Source of the DNA: an uncultured Arenicella sp. | GTDB lineage: Bacteria > Pseudomonadota > Gammaproteobacteria > Arenicellales > Arenicellaceae | Length of the DNA stretch: 64,000 nucleotides | Reading direction: 5' to 3' | Assembly (NCBI GenBank): GCA_947499305.1 | Contig: CANMNN010000019.1 | Coordinates: 21,471 to 85,470 of the forward strand | Part shown: positions 26,695-35,071 of the stretch, piece by piece | Numbering within the stretch: position 1 is the stretch's first letter | Layout of the letters: every line of letters begins with the position of its first letter | The notes under the pieces: generated by a model | Told to the model about the DNA's origin: nothing | The model's database searches: none | The model's input: only the letters and a program-made list of their open reading frames with translations | Position numbers and translations under genes: made by a program

Positions 26695-28079
26695 TAAGAG
26701 TCCCCCCCAAGCTCTTGCTCAGCGTCTGACGAGCTCGAAAGAATCAGTTTTCGAATGGTCGCCAACGTCATCGCTAGACAAAGCAATCCATAGATTACGA
26801 TCCCTGCTAAAATCATTAACTTACTCTTTAAACGATCTCTCTTAACAGTCGCGCCTGGCAATGTAAGAAGCTGTGTTAACGGGTACGTCGCGTAGATATC
26901 CAACCTACTTGTATCTAACTTCGCTAAGGCCGAACTAAATATAGCTTCAGCTATTTGATGCACTCTCTGAAGGTCAGACAAAGTAGCCGAATCCTGAGCA
27001 TGGTTTTTCACTCGTTCTAGGTATTGCTCGCGGCTTATCTTCATAGCATCACGCTTGGCAATCAAAGCCTGCTGGTCCACCAATAGAGAGTTAACTGTTT
27101 TTATTAACTCTGAATTACTTACCGAAATCAGTCCATAGAGTTTAGAGTCGCTCAACCGCTCTAAACTTGGAACACCCTGAAGTAAAAGCCGCGTTTCGGA
27201 CACGAGATTTTTTCGCTCTTTTTCCAACACTTTTCTATTTGGGTTTTCAGACCCATAAATAGACTTCGCCGCAGCCAACTCAGCATGCTTTTTACTAAGC
27301 GCATCCAATGTAGCCGGAAGCAGCGGATTCGCTTGCAATGTTAGCAAGGCGTTAGCCTGCTCGCCTGAGATATCCAGTTGGGTAAGCGCTGCTGACAATT
27401 TGGCGCCAAGAGACTTAATTTCGATCTCCACACCAGTTTGATCAACACGCAACTGCTCTGTGTCGTCAGTCCAGCGAGTAAATTGATTGTCAGAAAAGAA
27501 CGACGTCTTTATTTGATAGTCAACAATATCCTGTCTCGCTTGTTGCAAGCGCACTTTCGCTTGCTCAAGGTTTAGCTCTATGCCGTCAAAATTGCGTTCA
27601 ATTTCGTTACGACGAAGCTCATCTAGCACTTTGTGGAATGTGTCGTTGTAGAGCTTAGCTCGCAAAATAAGATCGTCTTTCGATGCACCCACCAAAGTGA
27701 ATTTCATTGCTGGCGTTTGGTCTATCAGCTGAATTCTCGGCTTACTAAATGCATTTGCTTCTACGCCGTATTCGCTCGCGGCACTGCTAATAACCGCATC
27801 GCTCAACGCAATTTCTTTATAAGTATTTTTTGGGCTTATAGACACACTACCATACGCATTGCCGCCACTACTCCGAGCCTCTCCTATATTATCAAGATTG
27901 ATAGTTGATGCTCTTTCGGTACCCGGCAACAACATCACCCAAGAAGTTTTATAGCTCGGCGACTCCAATATCAGGTAAAGGCCAAGTAATGCAACAACGA
28001 TCACACCAAGTAGCGCGAGCTTAAATTTCAGAACACCAATAGCTAGACGCAAGTAACTAAAGAAAAGAGGCCAGTTCAT
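26694..28079 (-). CDS. wzz: Wzz-type chain-length regulator / polysaccharide co-polymerase without kinase domain
   Basis: A 461-residue inner-membrane protein with an N-terminal helix (LALLGVIVVALLGLYLIL, about 18-36), a long periplasmic coiled-coil region rich in heptads (about 150-400) and a C-terminal helix (LMILAGIVIYGLLCLAMTLAT). The periplasmic start, YKTSWVMLLPGTERAS, resembles GumC/Wzc-type proteins. No cytoplasmic Walker motifs or Tyr-rich tail are present, so it lacks the BY-kinase part, and no separate kinase gene is seen in the window. Its start overlaps the wza stop by four bases and its stop overlaps the wzy start by one. Confidence 0.85.
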   Translation of the reverse strand: MNWPLFFSYLRLAIGVLKFKLALLGVIVVALLGLYLILESPSYKTSWVMLLPGTERASTINLDNIGEARSSGGNAYGSVSISPKNTYKEIALSDAVISSAASEYGVEANAFSKPRIQLIDQTPAMKFTLVGASKDDLILRAKLYNDTFHKVLDELRRNEIERNFDGIELNLEQAKVRLQQARQDIVDYQIKTSFFSDNQFTRWTDDTEQLRVDQTGVEIEIKSLGAKLSAALTQLDISGEQANALLTLQANPLLPATLDALSKKHAELAAAKSIYGSENPNRKVLEKERKNLVSETRLLLQGVPSLERLSDSKLYGLISVSNSELIKTVNSLLVDQQALIAKRDAMKISREQYLERVKNHAQDSATLSDLQRVHQIAEAIFSSALAKLDTSRLDIYATYPLTQLLTLPGATVKRDRLKSKLMILAGIVIYGLLCLAMTLATIRKLILSSSSDAEQELGGDS

Positions 28080-29263
28080 AGAAGCCTCCCAAGCAAAATG
28101 GGGCTTATAACTTCGCTAATACCACGAGCTACATCTCTAAAGTTGGTAAAACGAGAGTCGTAACAGGCAACACCATCATTTGGAATCATGTAGGGGTTTA
28201 CCAGGCTATTACTGCTATTGGCGAGCAGCTGGTTTATTGATCGACGAACCACCAGCTGTTTCTTGCCTCCGAAATTACGTGTCACCATTACAATGCTTCG
28301 TGACGCATTTGCCTGGTGCGTTCCGCCTATGCAATTGGCAGAAATAGCGGCATCGAGCAAGGACGACCCGTAAGGTAAGCGCGTTGAATCCGAGCCAACC
28401 GCTGACTGAGCATTGCTAAGTGCCGGCGCAGTTAGGTTTGACATAAACACCCGCAAACCCGGCGGTGTGATTTCAGTCGGGCGAATCAGCGATGTATTTA
28501 CCTCACCGGTTGAAAACACCACCAATTGATCTCCATCGATTAAGGTCGGCATTCTCACATAGCCACTACCGTTAACTAAACTGGAAAGAGATATAGTTAG
28601 AACGCGGTTATCCCTCACCACAACTATATTGGACAAGTCAGCATCCGGCCGCACACCGCCAGCAGCCATAATCGCCGACGCCAAACTTCGCCCCGCTGAG
28701 TACGCTCCCGAGCTCCGCGCAATTTGCTCTTCTGCCTTTAACGCTGGCCTCTGGTTAATCGAGACCCTACCAGGGTTATACACGGCGCCATACACAGAAA
28801 CACTAATGGGAGCCAAACTTACAACACTCAAGTCAACCCGCACAGTCTCTCTGTGAAACCACTTTAAACGCACCAACTCATCTTCAATACTTTCTTTCAA
28901 AGTCTTTCGCGTATGCCGACTGGTTTCTAAAGACTGACCAAAAGGCAAGTCCAGCTCACCTTCTGACGTTACTTGATACAAACCGTCGTACTCGGCCATA
29001 CCCCCAATCTTGATTTGGAGAGTGTCACCCCGAGCGAGCCGAGTTTGATACAACGCCTCCGAATCAGCTCCATCAAAACCGCTCATGGAGCCTAAGCGAG
29101 AATGATCGAACGCTGACGGTGTAGATAAAATTTGTCGCTTGAAAAATTCACCATCATCTTGTTCGTTGCTGTCGAGGTTTTTAGGCACAACCGCGCAACC
29201 ACTTAAGAGCACCAATAAGGAGACCAAGAAGAGTGATTTTAATAATATTGAAAGTCTGAGCAT
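28076..29263 (-). CDS. wza: Outer-membrane polysaccharide export lipoprotein (Wza/KpsD-like)
   Basis: A 395-residue lipoprotein: signal peptide ending in the lipobox LLSGC (about residues 19-23). The polysaccharide export domain is visible as RGDTLQIKIGGMAEYDGLYQ, then EGELDLPFGQSLET; SLBB-like segments follow (ISVSVYGAVYNPGRVSIN, then LASAIMAAGGVRPDADLSNI). A C-terminal amphipathic region (FRDVARGISEVISPILLGRLL) would form the outer-membrane helical barrel. It is the first gene of the minus-strand export unit and faces the divergent promoter region with the shared regulatory motifs. Confidence 0.92.
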   Translation of the reverse strand: MLRLSILLKSLFLVSLLVLLSGCAVVPKNLDSNEQDDGEFFKRQILSTPSAFDHSRLGSMSGFDGADSEALYQTRLARGDTLQIKIGGMAEYDGLYQVTSEGELDLPFGQSLETSRHTRKTLKESIEDELVRLKWFHRETVRVDLSVVSLAPISVSVYGAVYNPGRVSINQRPALKAEEQIARSSGAYSAGRSLASAIMAAGGVRPDADLSNIVVVRDNRVLTISLSSLVNGSGYVRMPTLIDGDQLVVFSTGEVNTSLIRPTEITPPGLRVFMSNLTAPALSNAQSAVGSDSTRLPYGSSLLDAAISANCIGGTHQANASRSIVMVTRNFGGKKQLVVRRSINQLLANSSNSLVNPYMIPNDGVACYDSRFTNFRDVARGISEVISPILLGRLL

Positions 29264-29339
29264 TTTTGCCTCTCACCGTTCGCGATAGCCTTAATTCCAT
29301 CGCGATTAACTAAGTATGAAAATCAATATATCACATAAG

Positions 29340-29356
29340 TATCATTTTTATCATTA
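29340..29356 (-). promoter_or_regulatory. Candidate regulator box oriented toward wza
   Basis: Read on the minus strand it is TAATGATAAAAATGATA, one mismatch from the site at 17701-17717. It ends 76 bases before the wza start codon. A second partial copy lies 33 bases away (29373-29386), which may make a double site. Confidence 0.55.
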
Positions 29357-29472
29357 AAATAATCGAAATAACTATCATTTTTATCAAATTAACATTAGAT
29401 CTATTAAATACAATAACTTATTGTCCAAAAAAGTCACAAATTCAACTAATAAACAGATAGATCTAAGAATTT

Positions 29473-29489
29473 TAATGATAATAATGAAA
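29473..29489 (+). promoter_or_regulatory. Candidate regulator box oriented toward the WecG-type gene
   Basis: TAATGATAATAATGAAA, with a flanking match so that 29472-29496 equals 17700-17724 at 24 of 25 positions. It ends 79 bases before the ATG at 29569. Confidence 0.6.
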
Positions 29490-29568
29490 ATAATATTTGA
29501 CTTAATCTATCAGAATGATCATATTAGCGACATAGGGTTTCAAATTTATCAATTAAAGAGGGGCAATT

Positions 29569-30831
29569 ATGAGACTAATAATTGGAATGACAATGTTGGC
29601 AGTGCTTTTACCTAAATTCGCGGTGAAGTGCCTAATAGGCTTATATAGACACAAAAAGATGTCGATCTATACCCGAACTTATTCAGGGCAAAATTTCGAA
29701 AAAATTGAGCATCGCACGATTACAATCGCAAATAGAGCACTTAGCGATATCGATACATGGCTGCTCTATATTCAGCGTAAAGTCGACTTAGTCGGGCCAC
29801 ACCCGATGGACTTTGACTCGGCTCTTCGAGTCGACAAAGAGGCAGATCAACGTCACCGCATTCGTCCCGGCATTATCTCTCCTGCACAGGTCAAACAGCT
29901 CTCAGGCATCGCTCACTCTAGCGAAACAGAGCTTGCTAATGACTTTGTAAAAAACGATTCTCAGCTGCGTCGCACTCAAGTACTCGCAATTTGGGCGTTA
30001 CAGAAACTGTTCGGCACACGCAACCAGCGACTCTATTACCCCCCTGTGTTCAAATTGATGGGTGTAACAATAGCCAACCTTACGATGAAATCAGCCGTCG
30101 CAAAAATTGTTAATGGCTTAGGAGATTCACGTACAGTCGCTACTATACGCAAATACGCATTCGTGAACGCCGACTGTGTAAATAAGGTACGCTCGCAGCA
30201 ACGATATAAGAGTACCCTAAACCAGTTTGATGCTGTTTTTGCTGATGGTATCGGCATCAAGCTCGCCGCTCGCTGGCAGGGTTTGGGCGTATCTGAAAAC
30301 GTTAACGGCACCGATATGTTTCCACTGCTGTGTAGAGAGCTAGAAACGCAAAACAGGAGCATCTACCTTCTAGGCGGTACTCTCCCAGTAGTAAAGCGAG
30401 TAGCCTCAAAACTAAATCAAGAGTACCCAAACCTCAAGGTCGCAGGGGTTAGCGACGGTTATCAACACAAGGAGAACCCAGCAGTCTTGCATCAACTGAT
30501 CAACCAAAGCCAAGCCGATTTACTTCTTGTTGCCATGGGCGCACCACAACAAGAGCAGTGGATTCTCGACAACCAAGAACACATAAACGTAAGCGCAGCG
30601 ATAGGAGTCGGCGGCTTGTTTGACTTTTACTCTGAAAAGGTTTCGCGCGCGCCTGAATGGGTTCGAGAACTCTCACTCGAGTGGGTATGGCGCCTAGCGG
30701 CTCAACCTCTCGATAAGGGCAAACGATACCTTATCGGAAACCCAGTCTTTCTTTTTTATGCAGCTATGGCTGCTAGAAAAGCAAAACGAAAAACAAATGT
30801 AAGTAGTACGCCAAACGTAAGCAGGGGCTAG
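29569..30831 (+). CDS. WecG/TagA/CpsF-type glycosyltransferase fused to a partial phosphoglycosyltransferase-like domain
   Basis: A 420-residue protein. Residues about 155-400 are a WecG/TagA (GT26) domain: FKLMGVTIANLTMKSAVAKI, YAFVNADCVNKVR, FADGIGIKLAARW, IYLLGGTLPVVKRVA, and the hallmark MGAPQQEQWILDN. Such enzymes transfer a second sugar (often ManNAc-type) onto undecaprenyl-PP-sugar. Residues about 50-145 instead resemble the C-terminal half of a Bac_transf phosphoglycosyltransferase (KVDLVGPHPMDFDSALRV, RHRIRPGIISPAQVKQLSG), while the catalytic N-terminal half of that domain is absent. The true phosphoglycosyltransferase is the next gene, two bases downstream. The start at 29569 follows AAGAGGGG. 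Confidence 0.85.
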   Translation: MRLIIGMTMLAVLLPKFAVKCLIGLYRHKKMSIYTRTYSGQNFEKIEHRTITIANRALSDIDTWLLYIQRKVDLVGPHPMDFDSALRVDKEADQRHRIRPGIISPAQVKQLSGIAHSSETELANDFVKNDSQLRRTQVLAIWALQKLFGTRNQRLYYPPVFKLMGVTIANLTMKSAVAKIVNGLGDSRTVATIRKYAFVNADCVNKVRSQQRYKSTLNQFDAVFADGIGIKLAARWQGLGVSENVNGTDMFPLLCRELETQNRSIYLLGGTLPVVKRVASKLNQEYPNLKVAGVSDGYQHKENPAVLHQLINQSQADLLLVAMGAPQQEQWILDNQEHINVSAAIGVGGLFDFYSEKVSRAPEWVRELSLEWVWRLAAQPLDKGKRYLIGNPVFLFYAAMAARKAKRKTNVSSTPNVSRG

Positions 30832-30833
30832 AC

Positions 30834-31508
30834 ATGACTAAATCTAAGATTAATCTTCCGTTTCGAGTCAAATTTTACAAACTCATATGGCGAGCTCGCT
30901 TCGCGATAACACCGCTGACTAAACGAATGTTAGACATAAGTGTTTCACTCATTGCCCTCATTATTCTTAGCCCAATTTTGCTAGTGGTAGCGGCCCTCAT
31001 TAAACTTGAGTCGAAAGGCGCTGTTATTTTTAAGCAAAATAGAATTGGATTAAATGGTGTGCCGTTTACCATGTTTAAACTCAGGTCAATGAGTTGCGAC
31101 GCAGAGCAACAACGTAAAAATCTCGAACAATCGAATGAAACCGCGAATGGGGTAATTTTTAAAATTAAACAAGACCCACGAATCACCCGTGTTGGGCGCA
31201 TCATAAGAAAAACATCGATTGATGAGCTTCCTCAATTATTCAACGTAATAAAGGGAGATATGTCGCTCGTAGGCCCTCGCCCACCGCTGCCGGATGAAGT
31301 GTCTCAATACTCTCGCGCCGACCGTCTGCGCTTAGCCGTTACACCCGGTATAACGTGTATTTGGCAGATCTCTGGGCGTTCAGACATTCCATTTAAGCAA
31401 CAGGTAAAACTCGACATTCAATACATCGAAAAGCAAAACCTATGGTTCGACCTATGGGTGCTACTCAAAACTGTACCTGCGGTACTGAAGGCTCGTGGAG
31501 CTTACTAA
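30834..31508 (+). CDS. Undecaprenyl-phosphate sugar phosphotransferase (monotopic, Bac_transf family)
   Basis: A 224-residue priming enzyme that moves a sugar-1-phosphate from a nucleotide sugar to undecaprenyl phosphate at the inner membrane. It has one re-entrant/hydrophobic helix (ISVSLIALIILSPILLVVAAL, about 36-56), the KLESKGAVIFKQNRIG motif, FTMFKLRSM, KTSIDELPQLFNVIKGDMSLVGPRPP, and RLAVTPGITCIWQISGRS. This is the small form without the N-terminal multi-helix domain of WcaJ. The sugar is unknown. It is flanked by the WecG-type gene and the nucleotidyltransferase-like gene in a tight unit. Confidence 0.93.
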   Translation: MTKSKINLPFRVKFYKLIWRARFAITPLTKRMLDISVSLIALIILSPILLVVAALIKLESKGAVIFKQNRIGLNGVPFTMFKLRSMSCDAEQQRKNLEQSNETANGVIFKIKQDPRITRVGRIIRKTSIDELPQLFNVIKGDMSLVGPRPPLPDEVSQYSRADRLRLAVTPGITCIWQISGRSDIPFKQQVKLDIQYIEKQNLWFDLWVLLKTVPAVLKARGAY

Positions 31509-31530
31509 AAATTCAAATCGGAGACCTACA

Positions 31531-32394
31531 ATGAAACACCAAGAAACAAAAAAACCGGCTGTAATCATCCTCGCTGATGCACCACTTAGCTCCAACCTTG
31601 AAACCATTTTTGGCAAGCAAGACTTATCATCGCTAATGATCGCGGGTTACAGCGTTATCGAACACATCTTGATGGAGCTTCAAGACCTACAGATAGAAGA
31701 CTGCATAGTCCTCTCTCGCCGGAGCGCGAGTGACGTTCAGGCATTGATTGGGGACACGAGGCGCTGGGGAATGAATATTTCCGCAATGAACTATTCTTTA
31801 AGTAAAGAACAAGTGCTTCGAGAGTATAAATCGTTGAGCCAACCGAACGGTCTGCTAATTATCGAAGCTGATAGACTTCGAAGTCGATGCATCGGCGACT
31901 TTTTGAGTAAATCTACAGATTCAAGTTACAGTTTGCTTGAAGCAAAAAGCATGAACGAAAGTCTCGGGGTAACGCTGCTCAAAGCAAACGACTCCGATTT
32001 CATCATCAACACCATGCCGGTCGAAATGGACGATATCGTTTTAAGCCCTTTACGCACATCGCGAGATTTCCATAAAGCGAACTTCGACGTGGTAGTCAAT
32101 AATTTCCCTGGCTTGGAGCCAAGTGTTCAAATCAACACCACTATTGGCGAGCGCCAGCACTGGGCCTCAAGAGTACAAACACGAGCAATAACCAAGAACA
32201 GAAATAGCATGATCTCGAAGCATTGCATGGTTGGCAAAGGCGCATCTCTGGATTCCGTAATACTAAACCAGGATGTCTATGTAGCGCGCAATGCGAACCT
32301 TAGCAACACAATAGTTATGCCAGATGCAATCATCTCTGCAGAGAGGCCAATCGCGAATGCAATTATTAATGGCGATATGGTCTATCAAGTATAA
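31531..32394 (+). CDS. Nucleotidyltransferase-like protein with a C-terminal beta-helix, possibly inactive
   Basis: A 287-residue protein in the exopolysaccharide unit. The N-terminal half has the alternating pattern of a sugar-nucleotidyltransferase (PAVIILADAPLSSNLETIFG, MIAGYSVIEHILMELQDLQI, DCIVLSR), and the end looks like left-handed beta-helix turns (ISKHCMVGKGASLDSVILNQ, then NANLSNTIVMPDAI). The glycine-rich G-x-G-T-R nucleotide loop and its Lys are not seen. The frame extends upstream to a GTG at 31495, but the ATG at 31531 has GGAG eight to eleven bases before it, so I use it. It could regulate or scaffold sugar-nucleotide supply rather than catalyse it. The family assignment is tentative. 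Confidence 0.55.
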   Translation: MKHQETKKPAVIILADAPLSSNLETIFGKQDLSSLMIAGYSVIEHILMELQDLQIEDCIVLSRRSASDVQALIGDTRRWGMNISAMNYSLSKEQVLREYKSLSQPNGLLIIEADRLRSRCIGDFLSKSTDSSYSLLEAKSMNESLGVTLLKANDSDFIINTMPVEMDDIVLSPLRTSRDFHKANFDVVVNNFPGLEPSVQINTTIGERQHWASRVQTRAITKNRNSMISKHCMVGKGASLDSVILNQDVYVARNANLSNTIVMPDAIISAERPIANAIINGDMVYQV

Positions 32395-32518
32395 CTAAGG
32401 TTGAGAGCGGTAATTTTGAAGGTGACACAAAAACGCGAAACTGTTCAGACACTATTTGCGAAAATGGGTAGGAACTCTAAATACCGCTTGGCGTGCTGCT
32501 CCTCAACTAATACTGTAT

Positions 32519-33112
32519 CTAGTAGTTTGTCGCCCATAGAACCACTTCACCCGAAGTGCTAACGCGTTTTGCAGCACCTTGAGCCGCTTCAAATGTTCCT
32601 GTCAGAGTTAGTGGGCCTAAGTCAGGAGTATCACAGGTGAAATCAGTTGTGGTAGTAATATTTCCTGAAACCATAGAGTCATTAAACACACCGTCAAACA
32701 ACAATTCTCCTCGACACCTACCAACTATAGAATTACTTCTTACACCCCTGATACTAATCGTAAAAAGACCTGACGGAATACTAAACTCTCCATCTGGACC
32801 AATTGCCGAAGTTCCAGAAAATTCTGCGAATGCGATTCGCACTTGCTGCTGGCCTGCAACACCGCCTCGAACTTCTATCGATATACTGCCGCCAACATCA
32901 TCACTAGAGACAATGTTCTCCCCTGAGCTGGTAAGTGTCGTAGTGCCGTCATAAAAGCCTACTGGGAAAAATGTCAAAGGTGGTGCTACTGGCGCAACCG
33001 GGCCGCCCGAGCTTGTACTGCCACCACCACAAGCCCCAACGGATAGAACTATGCAAGAGAAAAAAGCTAATTTGAAAAAGTTATTCAGTGAAGCGGTTAC
33101 AAGATTTAACAT
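32519..33112 (-). CDS. Small secreted lipoprotein of unknown function
   Basis: A 197-residue protein with a lipoprotein signal (LAFFSCIVLSVGACGGG, Cys in SVGAC), a Gly/Ser/Pro-rich linker and a beta-rich mature part (YDGTTTLTSSGENIVSSDDV). The motif GFYDGTTTL recurs in small exported lipoproteins of gammaproteobacteria, but I do not recognise a named family. The frame runs upstream to 33205; the ATG at 33112 has AAAGG nine bases before it and starts a sensible signal peptide. It converges on the nucleotidyltransferase-like gene and is not evidently part of the exopolysaccharide units. Confidence 0.7.
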   Translation of the reverse strand: MLNLVTASLNNFFKLAFFSCIVLSVGACGGGSTSSGGPVAPVAPPLTFFPVGFYDGTTTLTSSGENIVSSDDVGGSISIEVRGGVAGQQQVRIAFAEFSGTSAIGPDGEFSIPSGLFTISIRGVRSNSIVGRCRGELLFDGVFNDSMVSGNITTTTDFTCDTPDLGPLTLTGTFEAAQGAAKRVSTSGEVVLWATNY

Positions 33113-33376
33113 TATCAGCATCCTTTGATTGTTGTTTTTAACTAAATTAGTCGTTTGACGAGTTAATTGTATGCCATGACAATTAAGCGCTTTTGCGCGG
33201 GTCAAAATTACTGGTCGAATTCTGCGTTACTTGATTAGCATTGTAAATAACTTTTTATAGCTTTATCTTTGCGACGCCGTTTAGCCTAAGCAATTTTTGC
33301 TGGATATTTAAGCAGCAAACCATCGGGCGTCAAATGCGACCCTCTTTCCAATGCTTCCCTTTGTTGGTTCTTCCTA

Positions 33377-34297
33377 CTATTTTATCTTATGCTTTTGCAT
33401 TTTCTTATATAAGGTGGAGCGCCCAAGCCCCATCGCTTTTGCGGTCTGCATAATGTTGCCATTATGCTTATCGTACTGATAGGTAATAAGCAGATGATCA
33501 AGCTTTTCACTGGTTTCGTTAAATGTATAGGTGCCTTCACTGTATTTGGTGAAAATGCTAACCAATTGATCGTAGGCTGTTTTTTCATTTTGCTTGGTAG
33601 AAACGCTATGGGTAGTATTTAACCTATATTTGTGTTCTCCGTACACGACTAATGCTAGGCAAAATGTGCTGCTGTATGGATACACCATAAGAACATTGAT
33701 TTCTATTCCATATCGCAGTAGCACGACCACAAACATTAAACTAAAAATATGTACCGCATAGGCTAAGAGAAGCAATGTAGAACGTCCTCGATGCACTTCA
33801 TAGCGTAGTTTCAGCCAATCTTGTGCCAATATAAATACGGCAGCGATGGAAGCTAGAAAACCGTGAACTAACGCCACCCAGTAGTTATCGCCCTCAACGG
33901 TAGTCAGCGTGAACGAGAATGGTATAAAACCCTTCACAATTTCATCTGTAAGCAATGACAGCACTGCTATACAGAAAGCCGTTAACCATAAACCGTTTTC
34001 GATTTGATGAACTAGATCACTTACCTTAGCAGATGAAACTTTTATCGCGTAACTAAAAAACACGCTCCCATGAAATGCGAGTAGTGCATAAAACAAACGC
34101 CCCAATAGCTTAACCGTGAAAGTATCATTGTGCCCTATGAGAATAATAGACAGCTGGGTGATATTTAATGCAGTGAATAACGCAATTAGAGCAAATAAAA
34201 AACGAGTTTTTAGCTTAGCTTTTCTGACGTACACCAATAAAAAGATTGAGAAGAAAATCGCAAGGAAGTATGAAGCAATTAGGATCAGTGGTGTCAT
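33377..34297 (-). CDS. Membrane protein with a seven-helix N-terminus and a C-terminal Fis-type HTH
   Basis: A 306-residue protein. About seven hydrophobic helices span residues 1-220 (LILIASYFLAIFFSIFLLVYV, then LFALIALFTALNITQLSIIL), resembling the multi-helix input domains of PrsK-like kinases. The C-terminus (about 240-306) is a Fis/NtrC-type HTH: HNGNIMQTAKAMGLGRSTLYKKMQKH. No receiver, AAA+ sigma-54 activation domain or kinase lies between, so it would act as a membrane-tethered DNA-binding protein. It is next to the exopolysaccharide locus but separated by a lipoprotein gene. The Fis-type HTH is certain; the input ligand is unknown. Confidence 0.8.
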   Translation of the reverse strand: MTPLILIASYFLAIFFSIFLLVYVRKAKLKTRFLFALIALFTALNITQLSIILIGHNDTFTVKLLGRLFYALLAFHGSVFFSYAIKVSSAKVSDLVHQIENGLWLTAFCIAVLSLLTDEIVKGFIPFSFTLTTVEGDNYWVALVHGFLASIAAVFILAQDWLKLRYEVHRGRSTLLLLAYAVHIFSLMFVVVLLRYGIEINVLMVYPYSSTFCLALVVYGEHKYRLNTTHSVSTKQNEKTAYDQLVSIFTKYSEGTYTFNETSEKLDHLLITYQYDKHNGNIMQTAKAMGLGRSTLYKKMQKHKIK

Positions 34298-34802
34298 TTT
34301 TCAAATATTTAAATAGCCAGATAACAAGCTTCTAGACCTTGTTCCGCATTTACCGGCAACGTCATTTCATTAATTAGAGGTATTCTACGAAAGTTACACC
34401 AAGTTCTACGTTGGCGACACTAGTTTTACAGACCATAGGCCGATAAATTACTCGTCACAAGCTAATTGACTTAAATCAGCGTGGTTACACGATCATCAAG
34501 AAACATCAGCCCACCCAAAAGAGGTATGGGCTGATATTAGAGAAGAGTTAAGTTAGCAATACCAAATATGAATTACCCATTATCCACCGATATGCATGTC
34601 GATTAATACTCACGGGGAGTGTGTGGATAGCTGGGCTTTCATATAAAAAAGTGGTTTCGGCTAGAAGGTTTATTCTCCGAGATCATGAAAATAGAACATG
34701 GAATCGACGACACGGATGTCAACTTTCAGGCGGCAGCGATCGTAATCCAATTCTCTTATCTTGAATGACACTGCCAACCTTGAATTTTTTCTAACCAGAC
34801 TT

Positions 34803-35036
34803 CTAAATCTCCGAGCAAAGAGACGACCAACTTTTAACACCACAGTCGCATGAGCAGCTTAACATTTTTTGTTTTTCGGCTACCACCTCATCGCAAGGCT
34901 TGCTCCAAAGCGTTTTGCCTGCATTAGGCTGGGTGGCTACCTGTTTTTGCTGCCCTGCTATCATTTGCTGTCCTACAATCAATAGACGCCAAGTAGGACC
35001 AGTATAGACAAACCAGCCAGCAGTAAGTCTCAACAT
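34803..35036 (-). CDS. Possible small Cys-rich protein, doubtful
   Basis: An open frame of 77 residues with a hydrophobic start (MLRLTAGWFVYTGPTWRLLIV) and a Cys-rich end (MLSCSCDCGVKSWSSLC). Codon use cannot be judged by eye, the ribosome site is weak (AAAGG about 14 bases upstream), and I recognise no family. It could be spurious. Confidence 0.2.
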   Translation of the reverse strand: MLRLTAGWFVYTGPTWRLLIVGQQMIAGQQKQVATQPNAGKTLWSKPCDEVVAEKQKMLSCSCDCGVKSWSSLCSEI

Positions 35037-35041
35037 ACTTT

Positions 35042-35071
35042 ATTGATGCACCTTTGATTGATACACCTTTG
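35042..35071. repeat. 15-bp tandem duplication upstream of the RAYT-like gene
   Basis: ATTGATGCACCTTTG at 35042-35056 and ATTGATACACCTTTG at 35057-35071, directly adjacent with one mismatch. Confidence 0.85.

Larger units (their letters stand above)
29264..29568. promoter_or_regulatory. Divergent promoter region between wza and the WecG-type gene
   Basis: A 305-base, very AT-rich region with no gene. It carries three related sites: TATCATTTTTATCATTA at 29340-29356 (minus orientation, 76 bases from the wza start), a partial copy TATCATTTTTATCA at 29373-29386, and TAATGATAATAATGAAA at 29473-29489 (plus orientation, 79 bases before the WecG-type start). The near-symmetric distances suggest one regulator acts on both operons. 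Confidence 0.65.

Noticed and set aside
26694..28079. A BY-kinase (Wzc-type) instead of a Wzz-like protein
   Set aside because: No Walker A/A'/B motifs or Tyr-rich C-terminal tail are present after the second membrane helix.
34505..34535. Intrinsic terminator in the gap before the RAYT-like gene
   Set aside because: The nine-base-pair stem has no T-run on either strand.
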